Shown in pieces: positions 55,801-64,000 of a stretch of 64,000 nucleotides of DNA. The stretch lies in assembly GCF_932526225.1 (NCBI RefSeq), contig NC_064039.1, forward strand, positions 10,620,139-10,684,138, read 5' to 3'. Below the pieces are notes generated by a model. That model did not search any database. It was not told the origin of the DNA and was given only the letters and a program-made list of their open reading frames with translations. The position numbers and the translations under genes are program-made. The first letter of the stretch is position 1; every line of letters begins with the position of its first letter. This stretch comes from Nematostella vectensis. Its lineage: Eukaryota; Cnidaria; Anthozoa; Actiniaria; Edwardsiidae.

Positions 55801-57447
55801 TACCATGACACATCAGCCTCTGGTCTCTCCATATATGGTATACTCTACCATGGCACATCAGCCCCTGGTCTGTCCATATATGGTATACCCTACCATGACA
55901 CATCAGCCCCTGGTCTCTCCATATATGGTATACTCTACCAATGGCACATCAGCCCCTGGTTTCTCCATATGGTATACCTGGTCTGATATGGTATATCAGA
56001 CCAAGGAAAGTCTTTGGAGCCAACCACATCCAAATGTACCTTTTGCTTTCTTGGGAAATGTGAAGAGATTTAATTTCAACTTCTGAGAAGTTCTACAAAA
56101 TAATATCATGAAATCAGATAAATTAATCTTAGAATGTTACTAGAATTACATTAGTAAAACCAAGTTTGCTGTACCACCAAGTGATTCCCCTTTATATTCT
56201 TGAGTTTGAATGTTCTTATGCAATCATGCATACCCATCTGGAATGAAAAAGAGCACATTTAGCATACCATTCTCAGGGCTGTAATGGGCCTGGTGGGGGT
56301 GGGGGGGGGGGGGTTGTGTTACAGAGACATTAAGAAAATTGAAGGTGGGGAGGCACAATCACTCTCGTACCAGCATTTGTATAATTTTAGAAAAAACTAG
56401 TGACCCGTCCCCTATAGTTAGTATTTCACTAATCATAAAAGTTAACTCCTTCTCGCAACTATTCATAATGCTAGGCTTAGTAGGTACTACGGTTAATGTT
56501 TACAGTGTAAAATAGTGTAATGCAACATGGCATCCAATTCCATCTAGTAGGTCAGACCCTCCAGGCTTTGTTTCACAGTTGCACCCATTTTATAGCAAAT
56601 TATATAGAAATATAACAGAAAATTATCAGTCTACCAATAAGGAAAAATAATATCAAAATCAAACTATGGCCCTATACATTGAAAGCATTACCCTAGATTA
56701 TATGTAATAGCAAAGCAGCTGATTGCAATTACATTCAAACATCTCTCTAAGATGTGGTCCCAACGAATTCACAAAATTCAGTGATTGACAGCTACATTAT
56801 AAATTGACATAATTTATTATTCGACATGTTTAAGATTGAAGCATGTAATCTAATGAATAAGATAAGATACATGATAAGATACATGAAAAACACTTATTTT
56901 CCGTATTATATCATAGAGCGAAGCAAACATTCCTGTGCATTACATGGTTGTCCGTGTTTACATACAAATTTACTCAGGGTGCATTTATGTTTGATATATG
57001 CATATGGCTGAAAGTCATTCAGCGCAATACATTTTTGCAATTTAAAGGTAAATGAAGCTATGAGTTTATTTCTTTTTTACCTAGTCAAAAAGCAAATAAC
57101 ATTATTTTATTGGACGTGATGTAAAACTACAAAAAGCCTGTGGATCATATCAAAACTAAGTATCTTGCTTATTCATGCAAAGCAGCACGAAAGAAGTCAA
57201 GGATACAAAATGCGGTGTGTTATACACACTGAATAATGATTCTAAAGACCAATAAAATCTTAAGACTAGTTTGCAAACCTTTTTATGTACTACAAAATCT
57301 GTTCGGTCTGGCGCCTGTTATTTTAGGTTAAACAATAGCGGTGCATTTACGACCAAAACATGGCGAAGATAAAACACATACCTCTTCAAGCCATTCTGCA
57401 ACCCGATCTACACTCCATTCTATCACATCATCGCCAATCTTTGCCAT
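31549..57447 (-). CDS. SLP-76/LCP2 (BLNK family)-like adaptor: SAM, acidic tyrosine region, Pro-rich region, SH2
   Basis: A 23-exon minus-strand model with agreeing phases gives 2595 nt, 864 aa. Exons: 57447-57382, 56237-56175, 56092-56040, 54008-53952, 53577-53468, 53248-53196, 52086-52029, 51260-51220, 50327-50262, 43576-43507, 42865-42830, 42123-42035, 41123-41081, 41005-40947, 40436-40319, 39618-39550, 39467-38675, 37124-36763, 35482-35436, 34877-34788, 33822-33734, 31794-31746, 31662-31549. The order SAM (about 8-75), acidic tyrosine motifs (118-320), proline-rich (335-751), SH2 (752-864) is that of SLP-76. Such adaptors are phosphorylated by Syk/ZAP-70-type kinases and gather Vav, Nck, PLC-gamma and Grb2-type partners in the cytosol. 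It is longer than the vertebrate protein (about 530 aa) because of the Pro region. Weak points: the exact donor at 36763 and a possible extra cassette exon near 36030-35996. Confidence 0.82.
31850..33700. repeat. 60-bp minisatellite, about 31 copies
   Basis: The unit includes AATCAGAATTATGAGAAAAA, CAATGAAGCATTGCGCGTAG and ATAATACGACGCGCGTGAAC. A shorter variant (ACAAAGAGCATTG) alternates irregularly. It fills the intron between SH2 exons 21 and 22. The long frames on both strands are artefacts of the multiple-of-three period. Confidence 0.95.
34170..34787. repeat. 62-bp minisatellite made from the end of SH2 exon 20 and its donor
   Basis: About ten units. On the minus strand each unit contains AAGGCAGAGGCCAGTCTGAA and GGCATGTAAGCAAGTAAGTA. 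This is the last ~33 coding bases of exon 20 (KAEASLKACKQ) plus the GTAAGT donor, followed by a GAAACCAGTT linker. Confidence 0.92.
35043..35252. mobile_element. Truncated MITE related to 24171-24504
   Basis: Shares CGAAAGTCCACTT, GGTATGTCATCAAT and the right end ATCCTGGGTATGGGCCTG. The left terminal repeat is missing. Confidence 0.55.
36284..36599. mobile_element. MITE with a second MITE nested inside
   Basis: Ends ACCGTAGCCAGG and CCTGGCTACTGGCCT. It is the same family as 13138-13482. It is split at 36388 by another element. Confidence 0.65.
36389..36520. mobile_element. Nested 132-bp MITE with TAA target duplication (PIF/Harbinger type)
   Basis: TGCCTAGTGCACACTAGC at the left is matched by GCTAGTGTGCACTAGGCA at the right, and ATAACGACATGGG is also inverted. 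TAA flanks both sides (36386-36388, 36521-36523). The related copy at 15455 lacks this insertion. Confidence 0.8.
37390..38674. repeat. 46/48-bp minisatellite made from the exon 17 end and its donor
   Basis: About 27 units alternate between two types (GGAGTAGGCTCAGCGC and AGAGTAGACTCAGCGC). On the minus strand each long unit reads CTACTCCTTAAAGGTGATTA, almost identical to the true exon 17/intron junction CTACTCCTCAAAGGTGATTA at 38675. Confidence 0.93.
38675..39467 (-). CDS. Large proline-rich repeat exon (exon 17) of the SLP-76-like adaptor
   Basis: It encodes 264 residues in open frame, very rich in Pro, Ser and Arg. Tandem units of the type SRGPTPSPSNRGAVPSPS occur several times (about 39010-39200). 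Many PxxP and RxxPxxP-like stretches could bind SH3 domains, as the Gads-binding part of SLP-76 does. The exon ends CCTCAAAG before a GTGATT donor, and that junction is the seed of the adjacent array. The exon 37124-36763 continues the Pro-rich region (PEPVSEPAPPPRPPKQ). Confidence 0.8.
40319..53577 (-). CDS. Acidic phosphotyrosine-motif exons 5-15 of the SLP-76-like adaptor
   Basis: Eleven small exons (36-118 nt) each carry none, one or two tyrosines in acidic setting: PYDYHGWESDE, GEYVEPESEE, DIYDVPPEED, DMYEEPSDS, GEYIEARQ, ELYEQPLEGE, DMYEIPQSDE, NYEVPDIEP. YxxP is the SH2-docking type used for Crk/Nck and Vav. An exon at 53577-53468 adds an acidic stretch (EEEEED). The neighbouring exon 50327-50262 has IPSPLKQ. 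Most introns of this block are phase 0 or 1, which would allow skipping of some exons. Confidence 0.8.
41130..41660. repeat. About 70-bp tandem repeat, 7 copies
   Basis: The unit includes ACATCAGCACCTTTAGAATT and ATGTCTATCGTCTCTCTATA. Units are nearly identical. It directly precedes (on the minus strand) the acceptor of the exon at 41123. Confidence 0.95.
43740..50235. repeat. 38-bp minisatellite, about 170 copies, 6.5 kb
   Basis: The unit is GAGTGAAAAGTACAAGATAA then GAGACTCGCGCAAGACAC. A 36-bp variant (GACAGAGTG) is mixed in. It fills the intron between the exons at 50262 and 43576. All three minus frames are open because the unit lacks stops and 38 is not a multiple of three. The resulting hydrophobic frames of up to about 719 codons are not genes. 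Confidence 0.95.
53952..57447 (-). CDS. SAM domain exons 1-4 of the SLP-76-like adaptor
   Basis: Joined exons read IEWSVDRVAEWLEE, MGMHDCIRTFKLKNIKGNHL, NFSEVEIKSLHISQESK, KLLKAITQYRNKRKGMVN. This follows the SAM pattern: W...V..WL, then a helix ending IxGxxL, then a D/E-L/I-K-x-L-x-I segment and the final LLKAI helix. Phases agree at each join: 0, 0, then a split AGA codon. The large 45-bp array sits between exons 3 and 4. SAM domains mediate oligomerisation or protein binding; SLP-76 starts with one too. Confidence 0.8.
54065..55985. repeat. 45-bp minisatellite, about 42 copies
   Basis: The unit is CCATATATGGTATACTCTAC then CATGACACATCAGCCCCTGGTCTCT. It lies in the intron between SAM exons 3 and 4. 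Both strands stay open for hundreds of codons owing to the period of 15 codons. Confidence 0.95.
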
Positions 57448-57778
57448 AATTCACAAGCACTACTGCAAATTTGTTATTTTTTTCTGTAGTTTATAGCATC
57501 AGCCAGACAATATTTGCTTTGTCCATCTCTCGTTCCAGCCCAACTCACCCGGAAGTTGTAAGAGAAACTAGTCAGGGTCACGTGACATTGGGGCCTTCGT
57601 GCATTCCTGAGCAGACATGGAGAACTAGATACAATAAATGCTATAAGGACCGCTACAACGGTTTATTAATTTGAGCGCATCCGGATAAATGTTCGCATCT
57701 GATCTTACCTAGAGCACGGAAAACCATCGTCATCCGAAGGGAGGGGGAGGAGGTGCGAAGTGGTTTGCCGTGATTAGC

Positions 57779-57996
57779 GGCCCGACCATTTGACTTTCGA
57801 GGGGGGTGGGTTATTTTGAAAAAAAAATATCCTGCACCAATTAGTTGACGAGAAAATCATCCTGCACCAATTAGTGGACGAGAAAAAATATCCTGCATCG
57901 GTAAAAAAATTCTTGCACACCAAATGCTTTGAAAGAAAATACCCTGCGCACCCAAAAAAGCGCCCTCCCCCCCTCAAAAGTCAAATGGTCGGTCGG
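57779..57996. mobile_element. MITE upstream of the SLP-76-like gene
   Basis: GACCATTTGACTTTCGAGGG at the left is inverted as CCCTCAAAAGTCAAATGGTC at the right. Inside, TCCTGCACCAATTAGT(T/G)GACGAG is repeated. Confidence 0.65.
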
Positions 57997-58943
57997 TATG
58001 GTAAAACGAGCAGCAAAATCGTACAACTTTTGTGTCAGCATTGCCGCAAATCTGTTTCGACAAAAGTTTGATCGCCGGTGGTAAAACGCGAAACATCGCT
58101 CAAGTACTTTTTTTGAAGCAACGCTGCCAAAAAAAACCTTACAATTTTGCTGTTTCGTATTACCGTACCTTGGGACAAATTTAATGCTTTGTTTATTCGT
58201 GATAACAGTAAAATTGTGGCCGTGATGTGAAATCATGTCATGTGACCTGGATCGTGGTTTTAGACCTTGAAACTCTAAAAAGCATGTGCAAGACTTGAAA
58301 CTCTAAAAAACTTGTGTTAGACATCGTTGGAAGGAAGTTGAATCAAGGAATCAAAGGGACGTAAAAGAACCACTTGGAAAACACCCCTCTGGCAGTGACC
58401 TCACTCAGTGAATAGAGTTGTTTTCAAGATCCCGCTGCAACAAAATGTAATTTTTAATGTGCAATAGCCAAGCCAGAACAAAAGAGAACAAATACATTAC
58501 AGTGTATTGGTACTAAATAAACTAAACAGTATTTCACGGGTTTTTGAAAACCACTCTAACAATACACACACTGCTTTGAAGCGTAGCTCTGTTGTGCCTT
58601 CCGCACCATAGTAGAACTGGTCAACCATACCCAATACCCAAATAGCCGAGCTCGTTAACCAGATTTTGGTGAACAGGGTGCAGTATTATTGTCTATTGCC
58701 CTGTCTTAGGAGTGTAAATGCTTTATTAATTTTATGACAATTTTATTCGGGTTCGAAATAGCTGGAGGTTCAAGTTTTCAGCATGCAACCAGCATTTATA
58801 ATATACACTTTCATCTATATTTTATCTGTACTCAATGACAAAAGTATTATATGTACATATACATTATATAATATAAATATAAAATTCTATGTTTAAAATA
58901 TCCAATATTATTCAAAATTGTCAAAATTGAATTATTTCAATTA
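57997..58943. other. Intergenic stretch between the adaptor start and the coiled-coil gene end
   Basis: AT-rich sequence. No exon-like segment was recognised. The adaptor promoter should lie just above 57447, where a CACGTG-containing stretch occurs (57579). Confidence 0.4.
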
Positions 58944-61900
58944 TCAAACATTTATGGCCGGCTCTGTGCCGTACGGTTGTGTGGACGTGGTTGTAAGGTC
59001 TTCAATCTCTTGAGTCTGAAATCTCTTTAATTGTTTCTCCTGCTCGCGGATCTTCGACGCTAACATTTTAGTCGCTACTTTTTGATGTGCCAAGGCCTCG
59101 CTTTTGTCACTCAGCTAAAACGGCAGAGCCAATAAAATTAGTAAGTCACGCACATGTAGCCCCAAAGATAAGCTCCGTAGCTACTCTACCACAAGTGCTC
59201 CACTAAATACCGGGCAAAGCACTTATTCAGGGAGGTGCTTTTTTCAAAATCCTACCTATTTCTAAATAAAATCTGCTTTTTTGCAGAACGTTCAATATTC
59301 ATAATCTATATCAAAGTGACGACTGAAATTATTGAAATATTCTTCTAACAGTAAACCTCATTCGAGAGAGGCGCTTTTTAGAGGGAGGAAATCACGGTAT
59401 CAGTAAAATCACTATAGTTCAACAACAAATCCATTCATTGGTTAACCACGCACAAATATATCTATCCCAGCCCAAACATTCTTCTTTTATATGGGGGATG
59501 GGGGGGGGGGGCATTTCCGAAACCATACCCTCTCAGCCTTCGGGCCTGACTAACCGGGGGATCTGGGATCTAAGAGATCTGGGACTTACCATATCCACAA
59601 GCTTCTGTACGAGCTCGTCATTTCTGTCACGCATGCGCTGTAGAAAGTCCTCCTCCGTACCAGTGTCGCTGGTCTGATGTGACGTCAACTGCAGTTTCCG
59701 CTTCCAGGGCAAGTGAACAGACTTGTGCAAGAGTTCGTGAATCAGGGAAGAATTCCGCGTCAGCTGCTGCTCGAAGGCTACGCGATAAGCGTCCGCTGAC
59801 AGGAGCGCGTCTTCCTCGTTTCGGCGCGCGGATTCCAGCTAAGGACGATAAGAAGGACAACAACATCAAGAATTTGACAAGTCTCATTAACAGCGTGAAG
59901 GTAGTGTGTGAAGGTAGTTTGAGGGCTGTGGTGCCGTGGCCGCGCCCGAAGGGGAATGAGGAGGAGGTGGATCAGCCACATGGACCGTCCCCCTCGCACA
60001 CACTCCCCTTTTCCATTTGGGTGTGCAAATTCTACCGATGCCCTGTATTGCTCAGTCCAACTTAGTTCTATTTCGTCCCATACTACCGTGGTCGTGGCTT
60101 AAACGTTTTACTACATACTACCCATGGCGCCTATGATGCTGAATCAATTTAACTAACGAGCAAGTGTGTATGCTGTGGCTTTTATCTTTATCTCAATGAT
60201 TTTTTAATTAGCTTGTGCGTGTTGATTTTTATTGCTGAAACTCCCGTTTGCGTAACTGATTTTTTAGTCTATTTAACGCCCGTTTGCGCAACTGATTTTT
60301 GAGCCTAAACGCCGGTTTTTATCTGATTTTTGAGTCTGCTTAACTCCCGTTTGTGTACCTGATTTTTGAGTCTGCTTAACTCCCGTTTGCGCGACTGAGT
60401 TTTGAGTCTGCTTAACTCCCGTTTGCGCAACTGATTTTTGAGTCTGCTTAACTCCCGTTTGCGCGACTGATTTTTGAGTCTGCTTGACCCCTGTTTGCGG
60501 AACTGATTTTTGAGTCTGCTTGACCCCTGTTTGCGCAACTGATTTTTGAGTCTGCTTAACTCCCGTTTGCGCAACTGATTTTTGAGTCTGCTTTACTCCC
60601 GTTTGCGCGACTGATTTTTGAGTCTGCTTAACTCCCGTTTGCGCAACTGATTTTTGAGTCTGCTTTACTCCCGTTTGCGCAACTGATTTTTGAGTCTATT
60701 TAACGCCCGTTTGCGCAACTGATTTTTGAGTCTGTTTAACGCCCGTTTGCGCAACTGATTTTTGAGTCTGCTTGACCTCTGTTTGCGCAACTGATTTTTT
60801 GAGTCTGCTTGATTCCTGTTTGCGCAACTGATTTTTGAGTCTGCTTGACCCCTGTTTGCGCAACTGATTTTTGAGTCTGCTTTACTCCCGTTTGCGCAAC
60901 TGATTTTTGAGTCTGCTTTACTCCCGTTTGCGCAACTGATTTTTGAGTGTATTTAACGCCCGTTTGCGCAACTGATTTTTGAGTCTGTTTAACGCCCGTT
61001 TGCGCAACTGATTTTTGAGTCTGCTTGACCCCTGTTTGCGCAACTGATTTTTGAGTCTGCTTGACCCCTGTTTGCGCAACTGATTTTTGAGTATGCTTAA
61101 CTCCCGTTTGCGCAACTGATTTTTGAGTCTGCTTAACTCCCGTTTGCGCAACTGATTTTTGAGTCTGCTTAACTCCCGTTTGCGCAACTGATTTTTGAGT
61201 CTGCTTAACTCCCGTTTGCGCAACTGATTTTTGAGTCTGCTTTACTCCCGTTTGCGCAACTGATTTTTGAGTCTATTTAACGCCCGTTTGCGCAACTGAT
61301 TTTTGAGTCTGTTTAACGCCCGTTTGCGCAACTGATTTTTGAGTCTGCTTGACCCCTGTTTGCGCAACTGATTTTTGAGTCTGCTTAACTCCCGTTTGCG
61401 CAACTGATTTTTGAGTCTGCTTTACTCCCGTTTGCGCGACTGATTTTTGAGTCTGCTTAACTCCCGTTTGCGCAACTGATTTTTGAGTCTGCTTTACTCC
61501 CGTTTGCGCAACTGATTTTTGAGTCTATTTAACGCCCGTTTGCGCAACTGATTTTTGAGTCTGTTTAACGCCCGTTTGCGCAACTGATTTTTGAGTCTGC
61601 TTGACCTCTGTTTGCGCAACTGATTTTTTGAGTCTGCTTGATCCCTGTTTGCGCAACTGATTTTTGAGTCTGCTTGACCCCTGTTTGCGCAACTGATTTT
61701 TGAGTCTGCTTTACTCCCGTTTGCGCAACTGATTTTTGAGTCTGCTTTACTCCCGTTTGCGCAACTGATTTTTGAGTGTATTTAACGCCCGTTTGCGCAA
61801 CTGATTTTTGAGTCTGTTTAACGCCCGTTTGCGCAACTGATTTTTGAGTCTGCTTGACCCCTGTTTGCGCAACTGATTTTTGAGTCTGCTTGACCCCTGT

Positions 61901-64000
61901 TTGCGCAACTGATTTTTGAGTCTGCTTAACTCCCGTTTGCGCAACTGATTTTTGAGTCTGCTTAACTCCCGTTTGCGCAACTGATTTTTGAGTCTGCTTA
62001 ACTCCCGTTTGCGCAACTGATTTTTGAGTCTGCTTAACTCCCGTTTGCGCAACTGATTTTTGAGTCTGCTTTACTCCCGTTTGCGCAACTGATTTTTGAG
62101 TCTATTTAACGCCCGTTTGCGGAACTGATTTTTGAGTCTGTTTAACGCCCGTTTGCGCAACTGATTTTTGAGTCTGCTTGACCTCTGTTTGCGCAACTGA
62201 TTTTTGAGTCTGTTTAACGCCCGTTTGCGCAACTTATTTTTGAGTCTGCTTTACTCCCGTTTGCGCAACTGATTTTTGAGTCTATTTAACGCCCGTTTGC
62301 GGAACTGATTTTTGAGTCTGTTTAACGCCCGTTTGCGCAACTGATTTTTGAGTCTGCTTGACCTCTGTTTGCGCAACTGATTTTTGAGTCTGTTTAACGC
62401 CCGTTTGCGCAACTTATTTTTGAGTCTGCTTGACCCCTGTTTGCGCAACTGATTTTTGAGTCTGCTTGACCCCTGTTTGCGCAACTGATTTTTGAGTCTG
62501 CTTGACCCCTGTTTGCGCAACTGATTTTTGAGTCTGCTCAACTCCCGTTTGCGTACCTGATTTCTGAGTTTACTAAACGCCCGTTTGAGAACCTTATTTT
62601 TGAGTCTGCTTAACTCCCGTTGGCGTACCTGCTTTTTTTAAGTTTGCCAAATTCCCGTTTGTGTACCTGATTTTTTGGCCTGCCAAACGCCCGTTTGCCC
62701 CTCTGATATTGGAGTCCCCCCAACTCCCGTTTCCGAACCTATTTTTGGAGTCTGTTTAGTGTACCTGTTTTTTGATTCTGCCAAACTCCCTTTTTGCGTC
62801 CACAGCCGCTCTTGCGCACCCACATGGCTCTTGCTTGTGCCCTCTGCACTGACAGGCTCCCAGTGTGGCAAGCTGCCAACAGATAAGCGCTCTAGTTATC
62901 ACCATTCTTCACTAGTAGCTCAACTAAAGACAGTTACCTAGGCATGTAATAGACAGTTACCTAGGCATGTAATAGAATGTTACCAAAATGCGATCCCAGA
63001 AATATTTGACTAGACAACTCCTCCATGGAGCAGTAAGTTTGAATCTAGTTTCCTCACCTCTACAATCATTTCTTCGCTGGAACATGGACCGTCATCATCA
63101 GGGGTGCAAGCTTCGCCTTGAATCCGGTCTTTGACTTCTAAGGCTGCAGCCAGCTCATCACGCTCCCGTATCAAGGCTAAAGGATCAAAATCTTAGAGCT
63201 CGTGGCTGTGATGGGAGGGGATGGTGAGGCCCTCCCTAGTATTTTCAAAATCTTTAGGAAAATGACTAGTATAATGACCAGAATAAAATGACCAAGCGTT
63301 GCTGTGCTTCAAGTTTTTACAATGTTTCTATATCGCCATCCCCCTGCTCCTCCCCCTCTCAATACTTCTAGGCCAGCTACGGCCCGGCAATTAGAAAGAC
63401 TACAGACAGCTGCAGTACAACTAGGTGGTCTGTATGGAAAATAAAAGAAATAAAACAAAACAAAGTGGTATGTCATACACTGCTACTACATACTGTTTGC
63501 TACATGTAAACAGATTGGTTTTGCTGACATTTTAAACATGAACCATTTTTTCGAGCAAAAAAGGTTTCCAGGGGTGGCTCTAGGGGTGAGCCAAGCGGGC
63601 CCCGCCCCCCTAATTTTGGCTTAAAATCAATAAGAAATATAAGGAAATTTAATGGCAGAACAATGAAACTGCCCCCCCCCCCCTTTCATGAAGCCCTTTG
63701 GAACTCCATCACTGGTTCTCCACCACTGATGTGCTAACACTTGAGTTGTTAAAGAAACACTCTGTTTTCCCAGTTGCAAAACAAAACTCTTCAACCTTGT
63801 GCTGGTTAATTTCCCTAAAGGATTAAAAACATGCCATCTTCTTTCAGTTTAAACTCTCTTTTCTAGACAACAATAAGCAGAGAGCTAAGTACAGAAAAAC
63901 GTACCCATTTTTTCAATTGCTAGCTTGCGTAGCTCATCTGAGCGGGCATGAAGAGCAACCAGAAGTGCAGCATTCTCTGTAGCCACCCGGTCAAACCTCT
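58944..64000 (-). CDS. Coiled-coil protein, C-terminal part (possibly CCDC125-like), partial
   Basis: Four minus-strand exons fit in phase: beyond 64000 to 63905, 63176-63058, 59838-59590, 59114-58944 (TGA stop at 58946-58944). The reading runs FDRVATENAALLVALHARSD, LIRERDELAAALEVKDRIQ, LESARRNEEDALLSADAYRV, AFEQQLTRNSSLIHELLHKS, FLQRMRDRNDELVQKLVDM, LSDKSEALAHQKVATKML. The segments form heptad-rich helices, followed by a Thr-rich tail. The DAYRVAFEQQL segment reminds me of CCDC125, a cytoplasmic coiled-coil protein linked to cell motility, but I cannot verify this. The exon model is solid and the identity is tentative. The 5' part is outside the window. Confidence 0.75.
60230..62620. repeat. 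36-bp minisatellite, about 66 copies
   Basis: The unit is CTTAACTCCCGTTTGCGCAA then CTGATTTTTGAGTCTG. Variants are GACCCCTG, TTTACTCC and TTAACGCC. It lies in the intron between the exons at 63058 and 59838 of the coiled-coil gene. Confidence 0.95.
62930..62973. repeat. Two-copy 21-22-bp direct repeat
   Basis: GACAGTTACCTAGGCATGTA plus ATA occurs twice in a row. Confidence 0.85.

Noticed and set aside
54064-56086. 568-codon plus-strand frame and 387-codon minus-strand frame
   Set aside because: Both come from the 45-bp array, whose period is a multiple of three. The array sits between two SAM exons of the adaptor.
59679-60065. 128-codon plus-strand frame
   Set aside because: It is the antisense shadow of the coiled-coil exon at 59838-59590.

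Overview
The window is animal nuclear DNA. Its genes are cut into many small exons with GT-AG introns and carry metazoan domains (TRIM-NHL, rhodopsin-type GPCR, SAM/SH2 adaptor, SLC49 transporter). A galaxin-like gene, MITEs with long G/C runs and a CR1-like retroelement with a 2A-like motif suggest a cnidarian, probably an anthozoan such as the sea anemone Nematostella. The species is inferred from style, not proven. No bacterial operons, CRISPR array, rRNA or tRNA was recognised.

Layout. 1-334 is the 3' end of a TRIM71/LIN-41-like gene (NHL repeats). A decayed CR1-like retroelement (373-3307, minus) and a TIR element (3527-4310) follow. A second, nearly identical copy of the C-terminal half of the TRIM-NHL gene lies at 4452-11745 (plus). 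Its first large intron holds, on the minus strand, a complete secreted galaxin-like gene (5080-6184) and a galaxin-like fragment. At 14307-15315 (plus) is a small TATA-driven gene for a secreted protein with nine-residue repeats and a Cys-rich tail. 16341-17270 (minus) is an intronless class A GPCR. 20205-22484 (minus) is a two-exon rhomboid protease. 23377-30349 (plus) is a nine-exon SLC49A3/MFSD7-like transporter (514 aa).

The main discovery is that 31549-57447 (minus) can be read as one 26-kb, 23-exon gene. All exon phases agree, giving 864 aa. The order is an N-terminal SAM domain, an acidic region with about nine tyrosines (mostly YxxP type, roughly one per microexon), two large Pro-rich exons and a C-terminal SH2 domain with FLVR arginine. 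That is the architecture of the immune adaptor SLP-76/LCP2 (BLNK family). 58944-64000 (minus) is the 3' part of a coiled-coil gene, possibly CCDC125-like.

Introns are packed with minisatellites (13 to 71 bp units, up to 6.5 kb). At least three arrays are amplified copies of the exon end plus 5' splice site next to which they sit: SLP-76-like introns at 34.2-34.8 and 37.4-38.7 kb, and SLC49A3 intron 8 at 29.0-29.7 kb. The longest open frames in the window (up to about 719 codons) are artefacts of such arrays and are not genes.

The genes do not form a pathway. They are separate transcription units on both strands. All exon models come from reading splice sites and phases by eye and have no transcript support.
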